Shown piece by piece: positions 1 through 20,261 of a stretch of DNA of 47,589 nt. Made by a program: the position numbers and the translations under genes. How positions within the stretch are numbered: position 1 is the stretch's first letter; each line of letters starts with the position of its first letter. The stretch spans positions 1,940,581 through 1,988,169 of the forward strand of contig CM074812.1 of NCBI GenBank assembly GCA_037447605.1, given 5' to 3'. The notes beneath the pieces are model-generated. The model saw only the letters and a list, made by a program, of their open reading frames with translations, made no database searches and was not told where the DNA came from. The DNA is from Zygnema circumcarinatum (Eukaryota; Streptophyta; Zygnematophyceae; Zygnematales; Zygnemataceae).

Positions 1-16
1 CCCCCCCCCCCCCCCC
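1..16. repeat. Poly-C run at window edge
   Basis: Sixteen consecutive C residues followed by four ATGC units. It lies downstream of SepSecS exon 14, inside that gene's next intron. It may be a real homopolymer or a sequence-end artefact. Confidence 0.9.
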
Positions 17-134
17 ATGCATGCATGCATGTCAGTGCCATCCATGCCCACAGAACAACAAAAGTTTCACAAACAAGAAAATACAAATTAACTGCGCAAA
101 GGAAAAGAAAAAAAGGTTAACATTTTCGACCTAC

Positions 135-3100
135 TTGTCATGAGAGGCTCCAAACCCTTTGAGGTCGATCCCCGCAACCATTTGCGACACGCCACGTGGA
201 ATAATTCGGCAGCCGGAAACTCTCCTGCAAGTAAATCATTTTTGTTTTTAAAGTCCAATCAACACCCGCCGCTATCCACGTTCATTTCAGAATTTCCGTT
301 GTTTTAGTAAATAGGACCCTTCTATTTCATCAAAGGAAAATTTAGGACAAAACCATACCTGAGAAAAAGCATAGACCCCAAAAACGTGAGATTCTCGTCC
401 TTCCCATCAGATTCGGCATTTTCGTCTAAAGGACTTAATGGGCTCTGGGCATCGCCAATTTCTATGGATAAGGCCATTTTTTCCTGGCTTCCTATTGGCT
501 CCGACAACCTTTGTCCTTCAAGAATATCTCCTGCTCCTGCAGCGTCATTCCCCGGACTTGGGCTCCTATTTGAGAGAGTGATTGCCATAGAAATGGGGTT
601 ATTCGGGGTAAGCAGTAACCTTTCACCTGCATCCAAAACCACAACATGCCCTCCATTTCGTTCATCCACTAGGCTTACGCCACCTGTCCATCAGCACCTA
701 CAAAAAGGCAATACCTACTAATACTTGACTCAATCCGGACATTCTCCCTCTTCATTGATCCCTCTCTTCTTCTCTTCCTTCCGTTCTGTTCTCACTCATT
801 CTCACCCCTCTCCCCTCTGCCTCCCTCTCTTCCTAAACGTCCCCCCTCTGTCCCTCTCCCATTTCTCACTTCCCTCACCCCTGATCTCTCTCGCTGTCTC
901 TCTCTCTCTCTCCCTCTCATTTCCATTCCATACTGTACTGCACCCTTTGCTTTCGTACCATGTCTGACTGCCACCTCCTCTAGTCGAGATCGCAGATGCA
1001 GAAATACCTCCTCCCTATCAGCAAGCAGCGACTTCCAGCCTGCACTCAAGAAAAGTCAAACCAAGTCAAGTCAAGTCAAGTCAAGTCAAGTCAGGTCAAA
1101 TCAAGTCAAGTCAAGTCAAGTCAAGTGAAGTCAAGTCAAGTCAAGCAATGAGTGAGCCTACCCGTCGCTCCGAGAGAGAGAAGTGTGATAAGAACATCCA
1201 GAAGAGGGCTTAACGACGCTCGTCCTGCACAGAAAGTCAGTCTATATCTGTTTCAACTTTCCAAAACAACAAAGAAACCGTAAAGTCAAACACCAAGAGA
1301 AAAAGAAATGTGAGCCCTCTCTCTCGTCCTTCTCCTTTCGTTTCCTCTCTCCTCGCCTCCCCTCTCCCCACTCCCCACTTCTCTCCCTCTATTCCTTTAC
1401 CAGGATAGGCTGCATTCACTGCATTTACAAGCGCCGAATTTTTCGCTCCGGCTGCCAATACGGCTCCACCCACCTGCAGCCGATCCCTTCCCTCGATAAA
1501 GTCAAATGACTTTCAGCGTTCAAAGGAAACCTTCAGAATCACAGAGACAAGCACCTGTCTTCTCAAATCTTGTGCATTACAGGGCTAGGGGGCTACAGAT
1601 GCCCTTCTTTCAAATTGAATTAGTTTAGACAATTGTTTTTACACATGAATACAATCATACAAGTGAAAGCACTCCTTTGAGAATTTGACAGCACAGAAAT
1701 GTGATGCAGATAATGGACCTTTGAGGTTTGCAATATGGAGGACTACCGGAACAAGAAAGTTTTTGTCGGTGCTTTGAATTACGCCATCGACTCGTCCCCT
1801 CCTCCACGCGCGAGTTATAGCACCACACAAAGCAGATGCCTGAAAAAAAGGAATAATATGTCTCATGTTGATGATGAAGCAGCGTCAGAAATTCAATCTC
1901 TCTCCCCACTCATATGTATGTTGTTGTTTTTGCTTCCTTCGCTCCCTTTTTTTGATGAATGAGTGAGTTGTCGCAAAGGTTAGACAATACTTGCATTAAA
2001 AAGGACTTTGTTAAAGGAGATATCTGTCTGCTGACCTGCACTCCATATGCATTGTTGATGAGGTGGCCGACACCTACTCGTTCACACAACTTTGCAATTT
2101 CTTCCACGCTAAAACTCACTCCCACCCCCTCTAAAAAAATGAAAACCCAAAAAAAAAGGGTTGCGAAAACAGGCAAATTTCTGCATAAAGGAATTTCCAA
2201 CATACTATTATCATGAACAATTGAACACCGTACGATTACGTTGTGTAGAGGGAAACCTGTCCGATGCCCGCGGAGCGAAACATGATGTAGTGGAGAGTAT
2301 GCAGACTATGGAATCTGCCCCTCTCTGCATCACTTCCTCCTCCAACGCACGTATGTCGGTCCGCAGTTCATCACCCTCCCGTATGTTACCAATGACCTGC
2401 GCTTCGGAATCGTATTGACAAGGTTATCCAGAGGGAGGAAAGAGAGGAGAGAAATTGATGATAGAGAGAGAAAGGGAGGGGAGCGAGGGAGAGGGAAAAG
2501 GAGATGGAAAAGTGAGTGAAGAACAAAAAGAAAGAAGGAAAGAAGAAGAAGAAGAAGAAGAAGAAAGGACGAAAGAGAAGGTAAGAAGGTAGGGGGAGGA
2601 GAGAGGGGGAAAGAGAGTGCCATCGAAAGGAAAGGAGAGAGGGGAAAGGGAGCTACCACGAGGTCTAAGCCTGCTGCCACCACCGCTTTGAGACAGGTCT
2701 TTTGGTCGATGCGTGGCCACAACACATACCTGCTTCAGAAAAAAGACAGCATCTGCAATCAAGTTAGAGAGGGAGAGAGGGAGAGGGGGAGAGAGGGAGA
2801 GAGAGAGAGAGAGAGTGAGAGAGAGAGGGAGAGAGAGAGAGAAGGATAGGACAGAGAGTCAAGGGCAGAGTATCTGCTGCAGTCAGGATTCAGAATAGCT
2901 GACTGAGCTGACACGTAGTAAATTGATGTTTGAAGATGAACGGAAGCTGACCGTGCTGAAGTCGGCCTCTGCCTTTTAAGGGCCTGAAGGGAGAGAGAGA
3001 GAGCCATTCCAGTGGCGACAGGCAGTACACTTACAGCGCCTATATCTGCAAATATCTTAAAAAAAATCAGATTGGCCTTCTCATTGAATTAAGGAACAAG

Positions 3101-4922
3101 TTCAATACGTACCAGCTTCTCTTTTTCAACTCCAGTCCGGATTTTTTAGCATCTTTCGGCTTCTCTAAATACTTTTATACCTATCGATATGCAAAGAAGC
3201 TTTCGAAGTGTGGACCTGACGTCAAATAAGGAATACCTTCAAGGTAGGATGGGAACAATTCTGATTCGCTTCAAACAAGACCAAAATATTGCCATTGAGT
3301 GCAAAGGAATGAAAAGAGGAAGAACATGCAGCTCTTGTACCTTGAAGGCCTGCAAGAAGAAGGGCATCTTTGACCATCAGGTTGGTTAGTCGGGCTGCCA
3401 AAGTAGACCCTGCTGCCTGCATATTCCAAGAAGCTTCATTATCTCCTCCTCTTCTCCCATTCTTCTCTCTCACTACCGTTCTCCCTCTCTCTCTCACTCT
3501 CTCTCTCTCTCTCTCTTTTCCCCTCCCTTCCATTTCCCTCTTCCCCTTTGTTCACCCTTGCTCAAATGACGGGAGAGAAGCTGCCCGCATCACTGGAGGA
3601 GAAGAAAGAGGGAGAGGTTGGATGCCAGGGCTTGTCAGTCTTGAAAAACTCGTACGGATTTCACTTCGGATTTTTTTCGAAAGCAGTACCTATGTGCTTC
3701 GTTGTTTCAAGTTTTTTTGCGTGCAAAAAGTACTAGTTTGTACTCTACTACATTTCAGAAAATCTCCATGGTTGACAAAATCAGATTGACCCTATCAAAT
3801 GGATAAAGCAGAGAAGAGAGCGAGGGGAAAGAATGTAAAGTAAATCACCTCCTTCCTCCCTCCCTCTTTGCATACCTTGGGCTGCTCATCAGTAATATTG
3901 CCTGATCTTCCGATTCCGTGTGCAAATCCGTAGTGCCGTTGCCAGACGAGGTTGCTCACACATCGAGCTTCTCTCTCTCCCATGCCGACCGCTCCTGGGA
4001 AGTTATTGCTATCCATAAGAGCCATATCCTGAAGCCATCAATAGAATCAAGCTGTGCGTCTTTGTCAAAAAAAACAGTCATTCGTATGTAAAAAAGGTAC
4101 GTTTTCACGTCTCTTTATCTCCTTTCTCACTTTGCCTATTTCCCAGTACTTCCTTCCCTCCCTCTCCCCCCCTCCATAATACCATGTATTGAGAGGGAAA
4201 TGAGGCCTACATTTCCGCCTTACCCGCAAAAGAAGTTCAATAGTTGCATCATCCCAACCATTCTGTGGAAGGTGACGGTGAGATAGAAGGGCCTTCACCT
4301 GCACATGTAAATGTTAACCATTAGAGGTTTGTCAAAAAAGAAAAAAAAAAGAAAAAAGGAAAAGAGAAAAAAAGAGAAAACAAAAAGGTTCGTTCTTAAA
4401 GAAAATATTTCTTCCATGCACTAATAAATTAGGGCAGCCCAGCTGCCTATCCTGTCCCTTAAACAGAGGCCGACCTACTTTATTTTTCACTGGCATCAGT
4501 GCATCCAAATATCAATGTTTTGATCATGCAAATATGTTTGTCCGCGTTAATGCTCAACTTAAAGCGTTGAGTGTTCACATAAAGTGAGTAGCCGGCTTAA
4601 GCTCGAATTGAAGTGTAAATATTAACGTTTTATTTTGTTAAAGCATAATGTAAGCATTAGAATTATACTTCCATTGTTTAAAGGATAAAGCAAAGGGATT
4701 GCCACAGGAGGGAGGGAGGGCGGGAGGGAGGGGGAAGGGGGGAAAGGGGAGAGGAGGGAGGAAAGCAGAGAGAGGGGGTTGGAGGGGGAGGGCGGGAGGG
4801 CGGGAGGGCGGGAGGGAGGGAGGGAGAACCATGCCATGCCGCTGGGTAAGCGCCTGTCCTCCCTGGCGGATGTATGTTGCGGAAACAAGACCCTCCGCCA
4901 AGGCGAGGTTGGCAGAATCCAT
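135..4922 (-). CDS. SepSecS: SepSecS, O-phosphoseryl-tRNA(Sec):selenocysteinyl-tRNA synthase (3' partial)
   Basis: This PLP enzyme converts phosphoseryl-tRNA(Sec) to selenocysteinyl-tRNA(Sec), the last step of eukaryotic Sec synthesis in the cytosol. Fourteen phase-consistent exons read right to left: 4922-4830, 4298-4224, 4028-3876, 3416-3341, 3045-2952, 2729-2657, 2396-2257, 2108-2036, 1839-1747, 1473-1401, 1224-1162, 1039-959, 683-359 and 224-135. They give about 500 residues; the C-terminal 60-80 residues lie off the window. Family landmarks in order are [66 protein letters not shown] (the lysine holds PLP), LTPNNPIS and LGSMLF. The start is fixed by an in-frame TGA just upstream and by alignment to the animal N-terminus. 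Exon 13 carries an extra Ser/Asp/Glu-rich insert. The first donor (ATG|GTTCTC) is weak in consensus but keeps exact alignment length. Land plants lack this gene, so it points to an alga that makes selenoproteins. Confidence 0.95.
1062..1146. repeat. (TCAAG)n pentanucleotide array
   Basis: About 17 mostly perfect TCAAG units in SepSecS, between the exons ending at 1162 and starting at 1039. A few units carry substitutions (CAGG, AAAT, TGAAG). Confidence 0.9.
2435..2645. repeat. Purine-rich GA/GAA tract in SepSecS intron
   Basis: GGGA, GAA and GA units fill most of the intron between exons 7 and 6. The transcribed RNA would carry the pyrimidine version. A second GA tract occupies about 2766-2850, between exons 6 and 5. 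Confidence 0.85.
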
Positions 4923-6332
4923 GGCTTCCAAGGTCTGCTGCTCAAACTCTGCAGCTGTTGGGTCTACCGTGTCGTAGTATGCTCACTTGCAGGGCTTGCA
5001 CTGCCCTCCGATCTTTCCTTCGCTCCTTTCCAGCTCGTGCCTCTCACTCTCTCCCTCTAGCGTTGGGGGCACGGTCCCGGTTCCATGCGCCTACCGTTTA
5101 CCAGCAAAACGTGCGTTCCATGGCCCTGTCCCCCGTGGCAGTCCGTGTACCCGCGTTGTTCGCGCCGTCCTCGAATGGTGCCTCGCCACGTGGGCGACCT
5201 GTCCAATTGGCCAATGGCCGCTCGCCAAGTACGCGACCACTCATCGACGCTCGCCTTCTGTAATTTTGCCCGGAAATGTTTTCTTTTCAGCCGTACGGAC
5301 TGTGGTGTCGCCTGTGGGGCCCACCAGTGCCGCTCTACCCCTACTGTACTATGTTTTCCGTACCCGGATGGCGCCAATTCGCATCCGCTCTTTCGCACGT
5401 GTGACGAAACGGCTAAGGGCCCGCCCGCCCGCCCGCCCGCCCGCCCGCCCGCCCCTCAACGTTCACAAGGCAAATGTCGGCGGCCGGCCGTTGCGGGCCA
5501 CATGGAACGGGTCCTCAACTGAAGGAGCTCCGTGGAACTATTGCCGATGCCCGTGACGAAATCCATGGAGCGCGCTCTCCGGCCCCCTGTGGCTCGGCGC
5601 GACCGCTCTCCGCCGATTCAAACATTTGAGGGATCGCGGAAAATGGAAACCCATGAGTGTTAGAGCCAACCGCGAGCTGCCACGTCCGCACGCGCGCACA
5701 CGTGGCGGGCAGGCCGCCCACTGTCACTGTCGGTTGCGGGCTGTTGCGCCGCGCGTGGACTGGCGGCGGCCGTACGCATTTGGAATTGCGCGCATGGAAA
5801 GGCCGGTTCGGCGGATTCACGACATTTCCAACATAGAACCTTGGAAGGCGCCCCTTTTGCCGGCCTTTGAAGGGCCCCTTCTCCGTCGCCCTCTTTCAAG
5901 CAGCCATGGCTGCTGCGCGGCCTTCTTGAAGCGTCTGTGGGCGCCACCTTGTCCTGGAGAGCTCGGTCTGACGCCCTTGATATTATAGTGTGTTTTGTTT
6001 TAGTGCCATGACCGTCGTTTCTGGAGAGTAGGGAGTAAAGGAAACAAAAGGAAAGGCCACTTTCAATCGTAAATGTCCCAGTGGAGACCAGGAGAGAGAG
6101 CACCTGCTCGCAGCAGGTCTCTCTGACCCTGTTTACAGGGTTTCGGGGCCTTTTTCAGGGTTTTGATCTTCAGGCACAGCGTTCAAGCCCGTGGGAAGTG
6201 AAAGTAATCAAGAATGGTTGCGAAATGAGAGAGCGAGTGGTTATTTTAGGGTTTGCGATTGTCAATCTTTCCTAAGATATACTCGTAGGATTTTAAGAGA
6301 GAAAGAGACCTTGGAGGTGGGAGCAAGGTTAT
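4923..6332. promoter_or_regulatory. Divergent promoter region SepSecS / GSK3
   Basis: These 1.4 kb separate two start codons on opposite strands. The central part, about 5060-5960, is GC- and CpG-rich. It contains CACGTG at 5187-5192, 5396-5401 and 5699-5704, the palindrome CCGTACGG at 5291-5298, and further GTAC cores. A CCCG array sits at about 5418-5452. Open frames crossing it look like GC-driven chance frames: none resembles a known family. Promoter function is inferred from position and composition; no start site can be called. Confidence 0.6.
5418..5452. repeat. (CCCG)n array
   Basis: About nine tandem CCCG units inside the divergent promoter island. Confidence 0.9.
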
Positions 6333-12035
<5,703 letters not shown>

Positions 12036-15000
12036 GAGAGGTCTCCTTTTTACTTCCTCCATGTATGGTGACGCCATCTCATATATGGGGATCTCCTATT
12101 TCCAGTTATCGCTATGGCTTCTATGGCTAGTACATGAAAAGGACATGCAGGGCCCCATGCCTGCTGGTAAGGCAGGCCTGAAGCTGCCTTGTGTGGGCCC
12201 TGCATTTGGGAGTTTACATGGCAGCAAGCTCTCCTACAGCTGAGAGAGAGTGGGAGAGGAAGAGTGTGTGGGGGGGGGGGAAGAGGGAGGGGGGAGAGAG
12301 AGGTGAGGAGAGGATCGTAGAGTTGTCTTGCAGACGAGTAGAAGGGAGGGAGGGTGGGAGGGTGGGAGTGTGAGAGTTGAGGTTGGGAAGAATGAAAGCA
12401 GTCGGTCTATAGCTGGTTGCTGTGCATATGTTCTCCTTTGTATTTTGGATCGTGGGCGGGTGGGTGGCACGTGGCAGTTGCTAGGGCATGTTTATTTCGT
12501 CAAAGTCAAAGCTGTTATTGTTCAGGGCGGGCTTATGGGCAGGTCTGAGGAGAGTCAGTGTAGGTGCTGCTGCTGCTCGTAGGAAGGGGTGCGGGAGTGT
12601 GAGAGGGAGAGTGGGGGAGGGAGGGAGAGGGGGGGAGTGAGAGGGGGAGGTACCCAGCCATGTGGTTGTCGTAGCGCATAGGGATGGGAGGAGAGAATGG
12701 ATCCAACTGGAACTCCGTACAAGAGATTAAATTTCGTTGTTTGTGATTTTGAGGTTTCAGACACATATTAGATGGTTTACGGACACAGCCATGTGGAGTG
12801 TGGGAAATGTAGGGTCCAGCAACAGTTCTATGCAGTTAACAAGGTGTCTCTATGCGAGGATATCTCGGCCGAGGCCTGGATGTGTGTGAATGTGGGGTTA
12901 AGACGCTGTGCTTAGCCATGCATCTATCCGCTGTGAGAAAATATTCCTGGGGCAACGGACAGCATAGTAGCGAGTGAGAAAAATTTCTTACTTCGCGGGA
13001 TGGCTGGAGGTGACATCGGACTAAGAAGTGAAGTCCTTTCTCTCGGCGGGTGAGGGAGAGTGTTCCATGGTACTTTTCCGTTAACTTTTTTAAGAGTTAC
13101 TTTTGTTTTTTAGGAAGGTTGGCTGACGATGTAATGCTTCTGTAATGATGTCTGGTGTTGGTTGCTTAAGGAGGTAATGAACTGCCATGTGATTTTTAAG
13201 GTTGTGGTCGGACGGTGCGATCCTTGCTTCACCTATTCATTGTTTTAGGGTCTTTTGGTATTTCAGTGTTTCTGCGGGAGCTGAAACACTGAAATCGAGG
13301 CTCTGGGTGCCCCAAATGCAGTTGCATGCCACTCATTCTCGCCCGGTTTGCTCAAACACCTACCAGCCAAGGTAGTTTTAAACATTAGGATATTCTGGCA
13401 TCAGCTCGTCGAGCTCCAATCATGTCCCATCCGGATGATAGGCAAAATGTGGACCTCAGAGTTCTGCACTTTTCTCTTTTCTTGCGACAGAGTCACACCA
13501 CGCGGCGTCTCTCAAAGAGTCAAAGCAGAAATCGAGCACAGTCCGAATTCCAGAATTTTCGTTGTTGATGTGCAGATCGAATGCAGCCGGCGACAAGCGA
13601 TCGGACTAAATCGTGGTCGTGACGATCCGTTCAGTCGACCGCCTCCCTTTCGGGCGAGGAGGGTCGCTGCGGCGCTGTACGGATCGCCGTCGCTACGCAA
13701 CCCCAGAAACTCTAAGAACTCTGAAACCTTTCCACGGTCGTCAGCCTCCGAAAGCCACAAACTGCGCTTCACGTAAAATCATGTTTGAAATTGCCGACAC
13801 GCCATGCGAGCGAGCCAGTCGTCAGCGGATGGCAAGTTCACAAGTTTTCAGGTTGCGAACCTGCGAGGCAGGGACTCTGGTCGGAGCCTGGAGCCTCCTG
13901 CATCGCGGGCAGCAGGATAGTGGATGCCGTAGTACTGGGGATTCAAACTGTCCCGGCAGCACTGTGCAGGAAAAGGCAGTTAGTGTTCTCTATAAAACTC
14001 GATTCGCAAATATAAAATGAAATATATCTATTTATCGAGGGCTTGAGAGTCGTAAGTTCAAGTGCAGCAGGTGTTCTTTCCGCGTGTCATGTGAGTTCTT
14101 CAACCTGCTTGTCATATCATATTGAAAAAACACTGCCTTTAAGCTGTGAAGTCCTAAACCGGTCCAAGACAATGGCTTTCTTAATCGCTTGACCGTGACG
14201 ATGGGTTCTTACAGTCGGACCAATCAACAGTTTACAGAAGATTCTACTTCCGATATGCACTTTTGCAGTGCGACTCTACCTTCCCACTTTCTGGGGAAAA
14301 TGCAGCTACGATTAACTTCAGGCTCTCGTTGTCAGGGTTTCTACGGTTTCCAGGAAAGCAATTAGTTATAGGCTTTCATTGCCAAAATTGAACTTGGCAG
14401 TCCAGTGCATAGATTAAAGTTATTATCACTTGAATTTGATTGACCATGATGAAACCCAAAAAGTGGTACTGCTTCTGCAGCTTCTCTTCTATCCTGCCTG
14501 CCTAACTGAATGGCCGGCCTTTGGTATCACCTATCCCTTTCTCTTTCCTCTCGCTCTCTTCTCACTTTCCTCCCTCTCTCCCTCTCTCCCTCTCACATTC
14601 CTCGGCCACTCCCACTTTTTTCGCCCACTCACTTTCCTCTCCCTCTTCTCTCACTTTCCCCTCTCCCCTCTCCTCTCCCTCAGTCACTTATTCCACACCC
14701 TCCCTGCCCGCCCTTTCCCCCTCATTTCACTCACACATTTCCTTGTTCCTCTCTACCTCCACTCTTCTCCCTCTTCTCCCTCTCTCCCCACTCCCACTAT
14801 TCGATCTCCCCACTCCAATCTCTCACCGACAACTAGACAGCCGGAACTGGTCCCCACAAAAGGACCGCCACAAAAGGAAAGAATCAACATCCGGAGACCA
14901 GCGACCAACACAGGAAAAAAAGAACAGACCATCCAATCCTTGGTTTAGAGTAAGGTACAGCCTCCCCTGTGCACTTAACAGAGACGGGCAAAAACGAAAA

Positions 15001-15284
15001 CCTCTTTCTGACGCCTGGCGGGTGCACCCAGGCAGCTCCTGAACCTACCGGAAAACCAGCTCAGCCCTAGAGTTTGCTGCCGGCTGGCGATTGGACGAAT
15101 CAGCCGCCTGCCTATAGTGCATTACCTAACCGGCTTCACGTGGAGGAGTTCCAGGGATCCAATAAGGACCAGCGAAGCTGACGGACTTTAAATATCTGGT
15201 CTTCTGCTTTCTAACCTCAAATTTGTCGAATCAAGAAAAAGAATAAGGTTTCCACATCATCAAAAAGTACTACAGTCCTATTGC
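12036..15284. other. Convergent intergenic region GSK3 / GapA
   Basis: No gene is supported here. It holds presumed 3' UTR sequence of both neighbours, GA-rich stretches at about 12241-12375 and 12590-12655, a perfect inverted repeat at 13260-13295, a GC-richer segment at about 13490-13980 with a GTACGG core at 13677, and a CT-rich tract at about 14525-14830. Open frames at 13348-13776 and 13613-14020 resemble no family that I recognise. No tRNA-like fold was seen. Confidence 0.6.
13260..13295. repeat. 12-bp perfect inverted repeat with 12-nt loop
   Basis: Arms ATTTCAGTGTTT and AAACACTGAAAT flank a 12-base GC-richer loop. It lies about 1.2 kb past the GSK3 stop. It could be a chance hairpin, a processing signal or a mobile-element relic. 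There is no T-run that would make it a Pol III terminator. Confidence 0.8.
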
Positions 15285-18382
<3,098 letters not shown>

Positions 18383-19580
18383 TGCTGCTCAAATCCTCTT
18401 CCTGTGCTGTGCTGAGAGAGAGATTTCTTGCAAGACAGCCTCACTGGAAGCTCCGCATTCTATAGAGCGCGTCTCCTGCGAATCCACTGACTGCCCCTGC
18501 CACACATCGTCCAATAAAAATGCGCCACGTTGGCAAAAATGTACACGTGGCACACCCGGGTTGGTCGGCGGCACCTTCACGCGGAAGGGCCCCTCCTCGC
18601 CTCCCAGCCAGAAGCGCGACATCCAAACTCGTTCCACAAAACTAAAAAACCTGAATTTCATCCACTAGCGCCTCAACAGAGACTCAGTACAATTCGTGCA
18701 GTGTTCGAATTCGTCTGACGTTTGCGGATTACTTGTTTTGATAAACGAATTGGCACTTGTGAGTGCTTCCGGACAGCGGTTCAAATTTGTGTGGAGGAAC
18801 AAAAAAATTTCATCCACACATATCGTCAAAATCGAAGAAGTATATTGCAAATTCATTCCGTAAGCATGGACTCATGTTTCAGCCGATGATATCATACTGT
18901 TTCTCATACGATAGTATTACACGTGTAAGACTTCACAGCCGTCCGATTGAATCGACTGTCTCATTTCTGCTACTAAAACGATTCAGTATCTTGCGCACCG
19001 TTTTCCAGTAATAGTTAACATAGTGACTAAAATATAAAGGTACTAATTCTGTATTTATTTACTGCACGTGCGTGAGTGTGAGCCGTCCGATCGGCCCCGG
19101 CGCGCACCGGCCGACGGCGATCGCGGCCCTCGGTGCTGATTGGCGCGCGGCGGATAGGGGCGACCCGCGCTTGGGTCGGTGCTTGGCCGCCGGACACGTG
19201 GGATCAATGAATGACGTGGCAGGTCGTGATTGGCCGCCAGTGGAGAGCGTGTTTCCGGGCAGCCCTGCAACATACTTTCCAGTCCGACTTTGAAAGTTTT
19301 TCTCCATTTTGCCCTCCGATCGGCCGTGCCGCCACGGCGGGCCGCGGTCGGAAAGTGGTGAACAAATCACAAATATGGACTTACTTCTCCTTTTACGTAA
19401 ATAAATGCGGTTTTTTTTTTGATTTGGTGACAGGAAACTCCGCACCTCGCTGCTTTGATGCTCGGCTCGCGGTGGGTGGCGGGAGGGAGAGAATCAGAGT
19501 GGGAGAGAGAGAGAGACAGGGAGTGGGAGATCGAGGGAGAGACTATGGCGTAGTCATTGCTGAGGCGCAGAAAGGGCGCC
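18383..19580. promoter_or_regulatory. Divergent promoter region GapA / CPBP gene
   Basis: On the GapA side a TATA-like TATAGA element lies at about 18458-18466, some 80 bases upstream of the start codon. G-box-like motifs follow at 18525-18530 (CCACGT) and 18544-18549 (CACGTG), which fits a light-regulated photosynthesis gene. On the CPBP side, about 19075-19350 is GC-rich with CACGTG at 19195-19200 and ACGTGGC nearby. The middle, about 18660-19060, is AT-richer with no element that I recognise. Confidence 0.6.
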
Positions 19581-20261
19581 ATGGAATCTATGGATGGACC
19601 CTCAGATCCGTCACCTTCGTCGCCCCCCCTTCCAGGGCCTGCTTCCCTGGACTGCCCCGGGCCGGCGCGTGAGCCCTCCGTGACAGACTTAGAGCAGCCG
19701 CGGGCCGTCGCCTGCTTACAAGGATCGCTGCCTATTCAGCGCTTGCACAAGGCGTACAGGCTTTCCCTTGCAGGATCTCCGCTCAGGTGGCTGGAAGCGG
19801 CAGCCATTGCTGCCGTTTTCATGCTGTCTGTTGCTCCTGTGGCCATTTCATGCAGATACATATCCTTGGATCAGGTTGATTTCAATGTCGTGTTCCTTGT
19901 AAAAGCATTTTTTGTTCCCTGCCTCCTCGAAGAGACAGTTTTTCGTGTGCTGTTGAACCCCCATGTCTCGGAAGAAGTCTCCCTTATGAAGAGATCCATG
20001 CACGCGATTTTTTCTGTCACGATATACATGCTTTGGCATCCCTTAAACGCGTGGCTGCTGACGCCATCTGCGCGGACTATTTTTTATCAATTCACATTTC
20101 TTGCAGTTGTAGAAGTTTTAGGGTTTCTCTGCTTGGTCATGTATGTCAGAACCGGCTCCGTACTGGCACCCGTTCTCTTTCATTGGATTGTGGTGTCTTT
20201 CTGGCTCACTCTTGGCGGTCGCCAAGAGCTTATGCCAGAAGCGCTTCAGGTCTTCACATGA
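19581..20261 (+). CDS. CPBP/CAAX-type intramembrane metalloprotease-like protein, intronless
   Basis: A 226-residue single-exon gene. An N-terminal Pro/Ser-rich stretch (1-40) precedes several hydrophobic segments from about residue 70 to the end. The CPBP/Rce1 signature is visible: EETVFR (Glu117, Glu118, Arg122), HPLN (His153, Asn156) and FHW (His201), which in this family supply the metal-site Glu and His residues. Members cleave prenylated CAAX proteins in the ER, or act in plastids and bacteria on other substrates; this protein's substrate and compartment are unknown. A TTG-started frame extends eight codons upstream, but the ATG at 19581 is the first methionine. It is the only complete gene in the window with no intron. 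Confidence 0.85.
   Translation: MESMDGPSDPSPSSPPLPGPASLDCPGPAREPSVTDLEQPRAVACLQGSLPIQRLHKAYRLSLAGSPLRWLEAAAIAAVFMLSVAPVAISCRYISLDQVDFNVVFLVKAFFVPCLLEETVFRVLLNPHVSEEVSLMKRSMHAIFSVTIYMLWHPLNAWLLTPSARTIFYQFTFLAVVEVLGFLCLVMYVRTGSVLAPVLFHWIVVSFWLTLGGRQELMPEALQVFT

Noticed and set aside
4987-5556. Long open frame in the SepSecS/GSK3 spacer
   Set aside because: GC-rich low-stop sequence with Arg/Pro/Ala-biased translation, overlapping frames on both strands and no domain.
13348-14020. Two overlapping open frames of 135-142 codons in the GSK3/GapA spacer
   Set aside because: No recognisable motif, no plausible splice partners, and an opposite-strand frame over the same GC-rich patch.
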